In this document: piece after piece, positions 17,063 to 25,507 of the stretch | Layout: each line of letters opens with the position of its first letter | Numbering within the stretch: the first letter of the stretch is position 1 | Assembly: GCA_014801865.1 (NCBI GenBank) | Contig: JAAVDH010000015.1 | Location: 4,310-57,066 of the forward strand | Source: Bacteroides sp. | GTDB lineage: Bacteria; Bacteroidota; Bacteroidia; Bacteroidales; Muribaculaceae | Length of the DNA: 52,757 nt | Direction of reading: 5' to 3' | Position numbers and translations under genes: made by a program | Notes under the pieces: generated by a model | What the model was told of the DNA's origin: nothing | The model's input: the letters and a program-made list of their open reading frames with translations, nothing else | Database searches by the model: none

Positions 17063-18496
17063 ATGAATCAGATGTTGGAAAGAGCCTTTGAGGCGTGGTG
17101 TGGATGTGAGGAGTTGAGGAGTCGCCGCCGCAGGTATAAGAGATATACTTTCGGTGATCAGTGGAGTGATCCTGTGGAGATGCCCTCGGGGAAGTGGAGT
17201 ACGGAGTGGGAGTTTGCGGTGCAAGACGGTAAGCGGCCTCAGACGAATAATATCATACGTCAGCTGGTGAAGAGTGTGGTAGGGAGATTTCGTTACCGTA
17301 TGGTGCGTGAGAAAACTTCGGCAGCGGAGCTGGGTGTGGACCGCGAGGTGGCGATGCGCAATCATCTTGACGAACTTGACTGCCGTAGTATGGAGGAGTT
17401 TCTTATATCGGGTTGTGTGGTGCAGCGCGTGGTCATGGAGAAGCGTATGGCGGGCGATGGTGTGTGGGTTGATATTGTGAGCCCCGAGAAGTTTTTTGTG
17501 AATCGCTTTACCGATCCGAGAGGGCTTGATATAGAGCTTGTGGGTATGCTTCACGATATGAGTATGCGGGAGGTGATGATGAGGTTCGGAGATGATACGC
17601 GTCGATGTGAGGAGCTGGCAAAGATATATTCCGATTCAATGCGTGAGATGAATCTGCTCGGGGGCGTTCCGGCGGTGGGTGATGCGGCGGCAAGTGAGTT
17701 TTATCATGGCGAGAGAGGAAAATGCAGGGTGATAGAGGTGTGGAGTCTTGAGAGCCGCAATGTGGTGAAATGTCATGATACGCATCGCGGCAAGATGTTT
17801 ATAGTGCCTGAGAGCGAGATGGTGAAGATCGAGCGCCTTAACCGTAGCCGTGAGGCGGCGGGAGAGGGGAGAATCGAGATACGTCAGTGTGTAACGATGA
17901 GATGGCACGTGAGGTTTTTCAGTCCGTCGGGTGTGGTGCTCGATGAATATGATTCACCTTTCGGACATAATCAGCATCCGTTTGCGGTGAAGTTTTATCC
18001 GATGATAGATGGTGAGGTGCATTCGTTTGTGGAGGATGTGATAGATCAGCAGCGTCATGTCAATAGACTGATAACGCTTATAGACCATGTGATGGGTGTG
18101 TCGGCCAAGGGTGTGTTGCTGTTTCCTGAGGAGCAGCGCCTGCCGGGGATGTCGTGGGGTCAGGTGGCCGATGCGTGGTCGGACTGCAACGGGGTGTTGC
18201 CCTATCGTGTGGGCAGATTTCCCGGTATAGAGCCTCATCAGGTGGTGAGTAGCGGCGGAAATGCAGGTGCGTCAGATCTGCTACAGATAGAATTGCGGCT
18301 GATGGAGCAGGTGTCGGGGGTGAGCGGAGCACTTCAGGGTCGCCATACGTCGGGGGTTAACTCGGCGGCACTTTACGAGGCTCAGACGGATAATAGCGTT
18401 ATAAATCTGCTGGATCTGATAGAGGCTTTCGAGTCGTTCAGGGCAGGACGTAATGATCTGGTGAACGAATGTGAAGTATGTGGATGGAATGCTTAA
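17063..18496 (+). CDS. Podovirus-like portal protein
   Basis: A protein of 477 residues resembling P22-type portal proteins: an N-terminal basic helical part (RRRRYKRYTFGDQWSDP), the QTNNIIRQLVKSVVGRFRYR segment typical of portals, a stem-like region (DVIDQQRHVNRLITLIDHVM) and a crown-side part (IELRLMEQVSGVSGALQG). Phage portals form the dodecameric DNA gateway at one capsid vertex. The length is shorter than P22 (725 residues) but normal for the simpler portals. The frame is intact. A portal without a terminase beside it is the strangest feature of the block. Confidence 0.75.
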   Translation: MNQMLERAFEAWCGCEELRSRRRRYKRYTFGDQWSDPVEMPSGKWSTEWEFAVQDGKRPQTNNIIRQLVKSVVGRFRYRMVREKTSAAELGVDREVAMRNHLDELDCRSMEEFLISGCVVQRVVMEKRMAGDGVWVDIVSPEKFFVNRFTDPRGLDIELVGMLHDMSMREVMMRFGDDTRRCEELAKIYSDSMREMNLLGGVPAVGDAAASEFYHGERGKCRVIEVWSLESRNVVKCHDTHRGKMFIVPESEMVKIERLNRSREAAGEGRIEIRQCVTMRWHVRFFSPSGVVLDEYDSPFGHNQHPFAVKFYPMIDGEVHSFVEDVIDQQRHVNRLITLIDHVMGVSAKGVLLFPEEQRLPGMSWGQVADAWSDCNGVLPYRVGRFPGIEPHQVVSSGGNAGASDLLQIELRLMEQVSGVSGALQGRHTSGVNSAALYEAQTDNSVINLLDLIEAFESFRAGRNDLVNECEVCGWNA

Positions 18497-18541
18497 CGTT
18501 AGTTAACATCAGAGGGCAGGGATGGGGGACACCCCGGAATA

Positions 18542-18549
18542 TAATTTTG
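18542..18549 (+). promoter_or_regulatory. Possible -7 box before the basic protein gene
   Basis: TAATTTTG followed by C in the 114-base gap after the portal gene, 62 bases before the next ATG. No TTTG at the expected distance; weak call. Confidence 0.3.
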
Positions 18550-18610
18550 CCACGGAGATAATTAACGGAGGCTTCGACATCGGCAGTCTCATAAAAAGTA
18601 AGTTAGGGAT

Positions 18611-19072
18611 ATGGATATGACATTTACAGAGGCCCCTCTGTCGTCGGGAATTGCGGCAGAGGGTAACGCGCAGGTGATGAGTCGCCGGCGTCACAGGGAG
18701 TTTCTGGCGGCATGCCGTAGGGTGGTGGATGCACGGCCTAAGGGAGCGGCACCGCTCAAGGTGAGCGAAGTGGCCGGTCTGGCGGCAGAGAGTCCCGCGC
18801 CGAGGTATTATGTATCGTTTGACTACGCATTACGAATGTATAATCGCATAAGACGTGAGGGGTCGGCAGGCGTGGCCGGGCCTATGGGCAGGTGTTGGCA
18901 GGAGATTGCTGACAAGGTGACGGCAATGGTGGAGCAGTCGGGTGGGAAGCTCAGTGTGAAACATGCTCTGGCCAGAGTGCTTGCAGATGAGAGGGCTTCG
19001 TCGTTTTTCCTGACTCAGGCAACTGCCCGAAGACTATATCACCATGCATTGCGTCAGAGGAGAAGGAAGTGA
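18611..19072 (+). CDS. Basic, helical protein of capsid block
   Basis: A protein of 153 residues, strongly basic (SRRRHREFLAACRRVVDAR; LYHHALRQRRRK at the end), predicted all-helical. The segment APRYYVSFDYALRMYNRI resembles short motifs I have seen in uncharacterised Bacteroidetes phage-like proteins. DNA binding is plausible from charge, for example a small terminase-like or packaging-linked role, but no domain is identified. The repeat element at 19075 begins two bases after its stop codon. Confidence 0.65.
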   Translation: MDMTFTEAPLSSGIAAEGNAQVMSRRRHREFLAACRRVVDARPKGAAPLKVSEVAGLAAESPAPRYYVSFDYALRMYNRIRREGSAGVAGPMGRCWQEIADKVTAMVEQSGGKLSVKHALARVLADERASSFFLTQATARRLYHHALRQRRRK

Positions 19073-19074
19073 AT

Positions 19075-19242
19075 AAGTAAGTCTGCAAAATTATTTTAAT
19101 GTATGAGGAGATCAGTCTTTTAACTTCGGTGTCTTTTCGGCGCTGTACACTCTATGTGTCAGTCGTGTAGCTCACTACATGCCTTCGCCATCAAGCGAAA
19201 ATCATCCGGAAACAGTATAAAATAATTTCTGCGACTTATTTA
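19075..19242. mobile_element. MITE-like palindromic element A, copy 1
   Basis: About 168 bases with inverted ends: AAGTAAGTCTGCAAAATTAT at the left, and TATAAAATAATTTCTGCGAC at the right, which is its imperfect complement. The inside matches the copy at 25261-25443 over most of its length, including CGCCATCAAGCGAAAATCAT. There is no coding potential. Elements with inverted ends, no gene and several copies in intergenic DNA fit a MITE or an RNA-structured repeat. Confidence 0.75.
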
Positions 19243-19247
19243 GAATT

Positions 19248-19444
19248 AGAGTATGTTTACTTTTAAACCAAATTTACATTACTTAAGAGTATGACTAATT
19301 TTTGATTTCATCACAAAGAATCTTTTGGGTGCTTTTCCAAAGTTTTCATCGGTCACGATGCCCGCATCGCTCCCTCTTCAACTTTGGAAAATTCCGCCAA
19401 AATCTTCATTTGTGATAAAATCATTTAAAAGTAAACATACTCTT
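19248..19444. repeat. Long imperfect hairpin element B, copy 1
   Basis: GAGTATGTTTACTTTTAAA at 19249-19267 is the complement of the right end (19424-19444). Inner parts also pair, for example GATTT.ATCACAAA with TTTGTGAT.AAATC and TTTTCCAAAGTT with AACTTTGGAAAA, and the tip is GATGCCCGCATC. The copy at 25444-25494 keeps only the outer arms. It ends 15 bases before the ATG of the next gene. Confidence 0.75.
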
Positions 19445-19458
19445 AAAGATAGAAAGCC

Positions 19459-19893
19459 ATGATAGTAATAAATGTAGAGGCGGTAACGACCGTCATATAT
19501 GCGCAGAGTGCGCTCTATTATCATCTTCACGGAGGTGAACGTCCTGCGGTGTTGTGCCGTGACCAGCAGGCGGCTCTCGAAGAATGTGTGCGCGGCGGGT
19601 TTGCCACGATGATACTGCGACTGTATCCTTATATGAGTGATGTGAGGTTGGAGGATAGTTTGATGCTGGGGTGTGAGTTGAGGGAAGAGTATGGCGGAAC
19701 TGTGCAGGCGAAGCATCTTCGTGCAATACTCGAGACGGCGCTGGCTCATTATGTGATACATCTTGTGGCCATGGATTATGACCACAAGATGTCGGATCGT
19801 TATCTGGCGCAGTATCTGACAGTGATGGGCGATCTTGAGGCGAGCCTGAGCGGATGTAATACAGTGGTGCGCCTTACAGCTCACTATTTATAG
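19459..19893 (+). CDS. Unknown helical protein, last gene of capsid block
   Basis: A protein of 144 residues, not recognised. Predicted helical (AVTTVIYAQSALYYHLHGG, DQQAALEECVRGGFATMIL, LRAILETALAHYVIHLVAMDYD). There is no signal peptide or clear membrane segment. Its opening (MIVINVEAV, ATGATAGTAA) resembles the start of the 16499 gene (MIVTLDEEQ), and both are preceded by the same 24-base motif. It could be a head-tail connector-type protein by position. It ends 22 bases from the convergent transporter gene. Confidence 0.65.
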   Translation: MIVINVEAVTTVIYAQSALYYHLHGGERPAVLCRDQQAALEECVRGGFATMILRLYPYMSDVRLEDSLMLGCELREEYGGTVQAKHLRAILETALAHYVIHLVAMDYDHKMSDRYLAQYLTVMGDLEASLSGCNTVVRLTAHYL

Positions 19894-19915
19894 TAGATAG
19901 AGGGGGAGGGGCGGG

Positions 19916-21613
19916 TCAGGCGAGGAGTAGCACGAGGATGATGCCGAAGATGATGAGTACGGTATTGGAGACGGCATAAGTGATGGTGTAGCCTATGGCG
20001 GGTACAGAACTGCCGAGGCGTTCCTGAACGGCACCGAGTCCGGCGGTGGTCTTGCGCGCTCCGGCGCAGCATCCGAGCGCTATGGCGGGATGGAATTTGA
20101 ATACCTTGAAGCTGAGGATGAGTCCTATGAACATAGGTATGAGGGTTACGATAAGGCCGGCTATGAATATCTTTGGTCCTACGGCCTCGAAGGAGCTTAT
20201 GAATGAGGGTCCTGAGGCGATACCGATGACGGCGATATACATGTTGAGGCCAAGGTTGTTGAATACCCATAGGGATGCTTTGGGAATGGCTCCGTAGACA
20301 GGGCGTTTGGAGCGAATCCATCCGAGGAGAAGGCCGGCTATGAGTGCTCCTCCGCTGGTGCCGAGGCTAATGGAAACGTTGCCGAACTTTATGGCTAGTG
20401 TGCCTAAGAGTCCGCCGAGGAGTGTTCCGAGACCTACGAATACGAAGTCGGTGGCAAGGGTGGGGACATCGGCGTATCCGAGATGCTCGGCAGCGGTTGT
20501 CACCTCTTTTTTACGGCCTACAACTTCAATTATGTCGCCCTTGGTGATAAGGGTGTCGTCTTTTGGCGTGACGGGTGATCCGTTGCGCCAAATGTTTTTT
20601 ATCTGCACACCGTACATCCATTCCTGCTCTACGAGGTTGTGGATGGTCATGGGGGTGAATCGTCGTGATACTGTAATCTGCACGTCTTCGACGGGGAATG
20701 TGAGTATGCCTGTGCCGGGCACCTCATGGCCAAGCCATTCGTTGTCGCCGATGACGAATTCGCGACGTGAAGAGATGACAATGGTGTCGCCGGGGTTGAT
20801 TACCGTGTCGGATGCGGTGTCAATTAAAGTGCCGTCAGCACGACGTACACGCTCTACGGTTATGGGGCGTCCTTGAGACAGGTACTTTTTTTCGATTTCA
20901 GAGGCCGTGTGGGGAGTGGTCATCCATGTGCCGTCGGTGCGAAAGGCGCGGAAAGCTACCTTGCGGCATGCGTCAATGAATGCAGGATTGTCAGAGGCGG
21001 AGGAGGCCGTGTGGGTTTTCTCGTATTCGCGCGTCATCTGTCGCACTTTTTCGATGCCTCCCATCATGGCCGGGCCAATGTAGCCCAGAAGCCATACTGC
21101 ACCGATGGTGCCGAACACATAGGTCATGGCATAGCATACGGGTATAGCGTTGAGCATGGCGTCAACCTGTTCTTTGGGAAGACTGAGTCCTGCCACGGTG
21201 TCCTCGGCAGCACCTACGACGGGGGAAGCAGTGGAAGCTCCGGCCATCATGCCTGCGGCCTGACCGGGATCAAGACCCATCCAAAGGGCAACTCCAAAGG
21301 CAGTAACGAGAATGAGTATGCACATTACTACGGCAAAGATTACTTCCTTGAGGCCGTCGCCGCGCAGAGAGCGGAAGAATTGCGGACCTACGCTGTAGCC
21401 TATGCAGAATAGGAACAGCATGAATGAGACAGTCTTGAGCGGGCCTCCGACGTCAATGTTGAGCTGGCCGACAAGGACGCCGACTATGAGTACAGAAGTG
21501 ACTGTGCCGAGTGAGAAACCTTTGAATTTGATTTTGCCAAGCAGAAACCCTAACCCTATGGTGAGGAAAATGGCAAGGGAGGGTGTATGGCGGAGTGCGT
21601 CGATGAACCACAT
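19916..21613 (-). CDS. AspT/YidE-family transporter with two RCK_C domains
   Basis: A protein of 565 residues: about five N-terminal membrane helices (FLTIGLGFLLGKIKF...), two cytosolic TrkA-C-type domains (about 210-380, with GDTIVISSRREFVIG and GDIIEVVGRKKEV), then another set of helices. The repeated motifs GASTASPVVGAAED and GCCAGARKTTAGLGA are the two halves of the aspartate:alanine-exchanger family. The substrate cannot be read from sequence: amino-acid or dicarboxylate exchange is likely. No decarboxylase gene, the usual partner of AspT, is adjacent. Confidence 0.88.
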   Translation of the reverse strand: MWFIDALRHTPSLAIFLTIGLGFLLGKIKFKGFSLGTVTSVLIVGVLVGQLNIDVGGPLKTVSFMLFLFCIGYSVGPQFFRSLRGDGLKEVIFAVVMCILILVTAFGVALWMGLDPGQAAGMMAGASTASPVVGAAEDTVAGLSLPKEQVDAMLNAIPVCYAMTYVFGTIGAVWLLGYIGPAMMGGIEKVRQMTREYEKTHTASSASDNPAFIDACRKVAFRAFRTDGTWMTTPHTASEIEKKYLSQGRPITVERVRRADGTLIDTASDTVINPGDTIVISSRREFVIGDNEWLGHEVPGTGILTFPVEDVQITVSRRFTPMTIHNLVEQEWMYGVQIKNIWRNGSPVTPKDDTLITKGDIIEVVGRKKEVTTAAEHLGYADVPTLATDFVFVGLGTLLGGLLGTLAIKFGNVSISLGTSGGALIAGLLLGWIRSKRPVYGAIPKASLWVFNNLGLNMYIAVIGIASGPSFISSFEAVGPKIFIAGLIVTLIPMFIGLILSFKVFKFHPAIALGCCAGARKTTAGLGAVQERLGSSVPAIGYTITYAVSNTVLIIFGIILVLLLA

Positions 21614-21734
21614 GATGAGAAACGTAATAGTTAAGTGATGAATATTACAATGATTCGGAAAAATGGCGAAGCATTGAAGATGAATATCTTAATATTCTAA
21701 CTGTGGTTCGGGACGATTTGTTCGGTATGAGATT

Positions 21735-21751
21735 CGTGATTTTGAATCACG
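21735..21751 (-). terminator. Small hairpin after dnaG
   Basis: CGTGATT and AATCACG around a 3-base loop, 24 bases after the dnaG stop. The stem is short and there is no good T-run; weak terminator candidate. Confidence 0.4.
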
Positions 21752-21774
21752 GAAAAGTGATAATGAGGAGGGGA

Positions 21775-24075
21775 TTAGCGCAGGGGGGTGACCACACGGT
21801 CGCCGAGGTATCGCGAGAGTTCGCGTTTGATGGTTTGCAGTTCGCTCTGTCGGGTCATGAGCGTCATGATGAGGTCAAGGTCAGGCTGAGGAGAGGCGTA
21901 GGCATTTTTGATTTCATCGGTGAGCAGGCGTATCTGGTGGAGTATCACCATATTCTTTACTGCATAGACTGCGCGTGGCACACTGTCATCAAGTGTGTCG
22001 CGCTCGGGTGTCACGGTGCCGAATCGTGAGTATATCTTACTGAGTTTGTGGCGCTCGCTCATGAGGTCGGTAGTGACTCGGCGCACTGTGTCATCGGGGT
22101 CAGAAGCGAGACGGCGTGAAATGAAGAGACATCGGAAGTCTTTCTCTCCTTCGATCCGCATGTTTTCGAGTCGCTGGTCAAGTTCCTTCTGCAGGCGTTG
22201 AAGGGTGGTCATATCGGTGCCTTTGAGTCGTATCTCCTCTTCGCCTCGCTGGCGCTCACGGGCGATAAGCGGTTCGACGGTTTGCTCCATATATCTATGT
22301 AGTTCGTCGGCAAGGGGTATGCGTGAGGCATGGAGTGCAGCCTGGAATGTCAGGCGGTAAGGCTCGTTTGTGAAGGATATTTCATCATATTCCAGCTCCT
22401 GATGCACATACTCTATAACGCTCATTGGGCGTGTAGGAGATGTAGGGTCGTCAGTAGCTACTTCGCAAAAGTTGACCATACCATAGCGGATAACATAGGT
22501 GAGCAGGTCACGCTCACTGCTGTCGAAGAATGCTGCCTCAGAAGTGGTGGGTATTGCAGTGGTGACAGAGGCAGATGGTGATGGAGCGGAGGAGGGGGAT
22601 ACATTAGCTATACCGGCCGATGTAGACTGCTGAGCGGGAGCTACGGGAGCTGACTCACCGGATTGAGGTTGTTGAGGTGAGGAATTGAGGTCGGATATGG
22701 CCTGTCGGTTACGTCGTCGCAGGTCGTCCTGACGGTCGCGCTCGGCTTTGTCTGCCATATTTTTTGCGACCTGTAGGTTGAGCACCTTTTCGGGTATGTC
22801 AAGTGTGCGGCTACACTCGGCTATGTATACCGAGCGAGTGATCTGGTCCGGTATCATGGATATGGACATCACTATGTCGGCAATGGCCTTGGAACGCACT
22901 ATGGGGTCGCGGTCAGCCCCCTGAAGAAGTATGGAGGTCTTGAAGCGGATGAAGTCAGTCTCGTTGTCGGCGATATATTGCTCTACCTGCGATGATGAGT
23001 GTGACTGGGCAAATGAGTCGGGGTCGTCACCGTCGGGCAACAGAAGCACCTTTACGTTGAGCCCTTCGGCAAGCAGCATGTCGATGCCTCGGAGCGATGC
23101 TTTGATACCGGCCGGATCACTGTCGTAGATGACGGTGACATTGTCGGTAAATCGGTGGATGAGGCGTATCTGTCCTTCTGTGAGCGATGTGCCTGATGAT
23201 GCTACTACGTTTTCCACTCCGGCCTGATGCATGGATATGACATCCATGTAGCCTTCTACAAGGATACACTTGTCATGCTGTACGATGGCTTTCTTGGCTT
23301 GATAGAGTCCGTAGAGTACATTGCTCTTGTGGTAGATAAGCGACTCGGGAGAGTTGACGTATTTGGCCACCTCCTTGTCGCTGCGCAGGGTTCGTCCGCC
23401 GAAAGCGACTACCTTACCCGACACGCTGAATACAGGGTACATCACCCTGCCACGGAATCTGTCGCGTATCTGGCCGGCATTATGTCCCTGCTCGGCGCGC
23501 AGACACAGTCCGGTAGATAGGAGGAATTCCTCCTTGTAGCCTCGCGCTATGGCTTCATCGTAAAGCGCAGTGCGCCCTTCGAGTGAGTAGCCGAGGTGGA
23601 AGCGGGATATCATCGTGTCGTTTATACCGCGCTCATGGAAGTAGGCCAGACCGATGTCACGTCCGTCGGGGGTTGAGGTGAGATTGTGCTCGAAGGTCTG
23701 CATGGCAAAGTCATTGACAGCCATCATGGCCTCGCGCTGAGATGCCTCTTCACGCTCTTCGGCTGTGAGCTCGCGCTCCTGTATCTCGATGTTGTATTTC
23801 CGGGCCAGGTACCGCAGAGCCTCTGAATATCCCACCTGCTCAATCTCCATTATGAAGTTGACAGGGCTACCACCTTTACCGCAACTGAAACACTTGCATA
23901 TACCCTTGCTTTTTGACACGGAGAATGACGGTGTACGCTCGTTATGAAACGGGCATAATCCGATGAATCCCGAGCCTCGCCGCTTGAGATGCACGAAGTC
24001 GCTCACCACTTCCACGATATCGGAAGCGTCGAGAATCCTCTGTACGGTAGCTGAATCAATGCGGCTTTTAGGCAT
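21775..24075 (-). CDS. dnaG: DNA primase
   Basis: A protein of 766 residues that makes RNA primers at the fork with the DnaB helicase. The zinc ribbon ligands are Cys41, His44, Cys62 and Cys65 (CPFHNERTPSFSV ... CKCFSCGKGG). The TOPRIM core follows (CILVEGYMDVISMHQAG, VIYDSDPAGIKAS). It is longer than typical primases (about 600-650) because of a Gln/Pro/Ser linker (around SSPQQPQSGESAPVAPAQQS) before the helicase-binding C-terminal part. It is divergently transcribed from the lipid kinase gene. Confidence 0.96.
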   Translation of the reverse strand: MPKSRIDSATVQRILDASDIVEVVSDFVHLKRRGSGFIGLCPFHNERTPSFSVSKSKGICKCFSCGKGGSPVNFIMEIEQVGYSEALRYLARKYNIEIQERELTAEEREEASQREAMMAVNDFAMQTFEHNLTSTPDGRDIGLAYFHERGINDTMISRFHLGYSLEGRTALYDEAIARGYKEEFLLSTGLCLRAEQGHNAGQIRDRFRGRVMYPVFSVSGKVVAFGGRTLRSDKEVAKYVNSPESLIYHKSNVLYGLYQAKKAIVQHDKCILVEGYMDVISMHQAGVENVVASSGTSLTEGQIRLIHRFTDNVTVIYDSDPAGIKASLRGIDMLLAEGLNVKVLLLPDGDDPDSFAQSHSSSQVEQYIADNETDFIRFKTSILLQGADRDPIVRSKAIADIVMSISMIPDQITRSVYIAECSRTLDIPEKVLNLQVAKNMADKAERDRQDDLRRRNRQAISDLNSSPQQPQSGESAPVAPAQQSTSAGIANVSPSSAPSPSASVTTAIPTTSEAAFFDSSERDLLTYVIRYGMVNFCEVATDDPTSPTRPMSVIEYVHQELEYDEISFTNEPYRLTFQAALHASRIPLADELHRYMEQTVEPLIARERQRGEEEIRLKGTDMTTLQRLQKELDQRLENMRIEGEKDFRCLFISRRLASDPDDTVRRVTTDLMSERHKLSKIYSRFGTVTPERDTLDDSVPRAVYAVKNMVILHQIRLLTDEIKNAYASPQPDLDLIMTLMTRQSELQTIKRELSRYLGDRVVTPLR

Positions 24076-24115
24076 GTCTGAAGAGTGATTTCGCGTGGTG
24101 CGGGTAAGGTATAGG

Positions 24116-24146
24116 TTTGCAAATTTACGAAAATTCCCTAACTTTG
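24116..24146 (+). promoter_or_regulatory. Promoter of the lipid kinase gene
   Basis: TTTG at 24116-24119, a 19-base spacer, then TAACTTTG at 24139-24146: a good match to the Bacteroidetes housekeeping promoter. It places transcription start near 24151, which rules out starts upstream of 24179. Confidence 0.8.
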
Positions 24147-24178
24147 CGCCGCAAAATCGCGCCTATCACGATACGAGC

Positions 24179-25153
24179 ATGACACCCGATTCCGACAAGT
24201 GGTTACTTATCATAAATCCAATATCAGGCACTTCCGATAAGCAGGGCCTTGAACAACTTGCACTCGAGCGTTTCGCATCTCTCGGGGTGCACGTTGATGT
24301 AGCATGGACTACCGGTCACGGGGATGCTACAAATTTGGCCCGCCGCGCAGTAGCTGAAGGCTACGGGTCAGTAATAGCGGCCGGAGGCGATGGCACTATC
24401 AACGAAACGGCCATGGCGCTTCTCAATACCGGAGTGACGCTCGGCGTGGTTCCCTGCGGTTCGGGCAACGGACTTGCCCGCCATCTGGAGATACCGGTCG
24501 ATGCCGAAGAATCGCTTGACGTCATTGCTTTGCGCCATGTGACAAACTGTGATAGCGGCATGGTCAACGAGCGCCCTTTCTTCTGTACCTTCGGAGTGGG
24601 GTTTGATGCCGCTGTGAGTGAGAAGTTCGCCACAGAGAAACATCGCGGTAAACTCACCTACCTGCGCAATACTTTCCGCGAGTTTTTGAACTATGCCCCT
24701 GAGGAGTATGAGATAATGGCCAATGGCGAAGTGCTTACCCAGAAAGCATTCCTTGTGGCGGTGTGCAACGCATCGCAGTATGGCAATAATGCTTATATAG
24801 CCCCTGACGCATCCATGACCGACGGTCAGCTTGATATTACCATCGTACATTCGGGCAATCCGCTTACCACAGCTCTTGTAGGTGTCGATCTCATGAGCGG
24901 CAATCTCAACCGTAACACTCTCATAAGCCGACTACGTGTGCCCTCGGCTGTAATAACCCGCCGAGGTGGCGGCCCGGCTCATATTGACGGTGAGCCAATC
25001 ACACTTCCAGAGCGCCTTGAGGTGAAATGTCTCAATAATTCGCTACAGGTATATACGCCTCTTGAGATGCATCCCGTGCGCCCTATCATCACCCCGCTAC
25101 ATGCCATGGTCAAGGACCTCCAGATATGGTTTAAAAACCATATTCACGTGTAG
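24179..25153 (+). CDS. Diacylglycerol/lipid kinase family protein
   Basis: A protein of 324 residues from ATG 24179 (MTPDSDKWLLIINPISG). The DAGK catalytic loop is AAGGDGTINETA and the nucleotide/lipid region PCGSGNGLARHL; later GVGFDAAVSEKF and HIDGEPITLP are typical of the YegS/DgkB group. It phosphorylates diacylglycerol or a related lipid at the membrane. The frame is open further upstream, but that part overlaps the promoter. Closed by a strong terminator 44 bases downstream. Confidence 0.9.
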   Translation: MTPDSDKWLLIINPISGTSDKQGLEQLALERFASLGVHVDVAWTTGHGDATNLARRAVAEGYGSVIAAGGDGTINETAMALLNTGVTLGVVPCGSGNGLARHLEIPVDAEESLDVIALRHVTNCDSGMVNERPFFCTFGVGFDAAVSEKFATEKHRGKLTYLRNTFREFLNYAPEEYEIMANGEVLTQKAFLVAVCNASQYGNNAYIAPDASMTDGQLDITIVHSGNPLTTALVGVDLMSGNLNRNTLISRLRVPSAVITRRGGGPAHIDGEPITLPERLEVKCLNNSLQVYTPLEMHPVRPIITPLHAMVKDLQIWFKNHIHV

Positions 25154-25196
25154 TTTTTTTTAAAAATCCTTAATCACTGACTCCGCATAAAAATAA

Positions 25197-25233
25197 TCAG
25201 AGGGCGCTTCGGCTAATTTGAAGCGCCCTCTGA
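25197..25233 (+). terminator. Terminator of the lipid kinase gene
   Basis: TCAGAGGGCGCTTC (25197-25210) pairs perfectly with GAAGCGCCCTCTGA (25220-25233) and is followed by TGTTTTTATC. Confidence 0.92.
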
Positions 25234-25260
25234 TGTTTTTATCGATTAATGTATTAGAGT

Positions 25261-25443
25261 AAGTAAGTCTACAAAATTATTTTAATGTATAACTAAGTAA
25301 GTCTTTTAACTATCTTCGGTGTCTTTTCGGTGCTTTTCACTCTCTGTCTCAGTTGTGTAGCTCGCTACACGCCTTCGCCATCAAGCGAAAATCATCCGAA
25401 AATACTCTCGAAGATAGTATAAAATAATTTTTACGACTTACTT
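25261..25443. mobile_element. MITE-like palindromic element A, copy 2
   Basis: About 183 bases. AAGTAAGTCTACAAAATTAT at the left is complementary, with few mismatches, to TATAAAATAATTTTTACGAC followed by TTACTTA at the right. Inside, CTATCTTCG pairs with CGAAGATAG, and GTGTAGC with GCTACAC, so the single strand could fold fully. Nearly the same sequence as 19075-19242. The direct repeat AAGTAAGTC occurs a second time inside the left arm. Confidence 0.8.
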
Positions 25444-25494
25444 ATGTTTACTTTTAAACCAAATTTACATTACTTAAAAGTAAACATACTCTTA
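25444..25494. repeat. Element B, short copy 2
   Basis: ATGTTTACTTTTAA (25444-25457) pairs perfectly with TTAAAAGTAAACAT (25474-25487), followed by ACTCTTA. The order A then B is the same as at 19.1-19.4 kb, but the 150-base interior is missing. It ends 14 bases before the pnp stop and could double as pnp terminator. Confidence 0.75.
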
Positions 25495-25507
25495 ATCAGT
25501 CGGGGAA

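Noticed and set aside
16748-17554. 268-codon minus-strand frame across the 177-residue gene and portal start
   Set aside because: Spans two real plus-strand genes and the gap between them; composition is that of a shadow frame.
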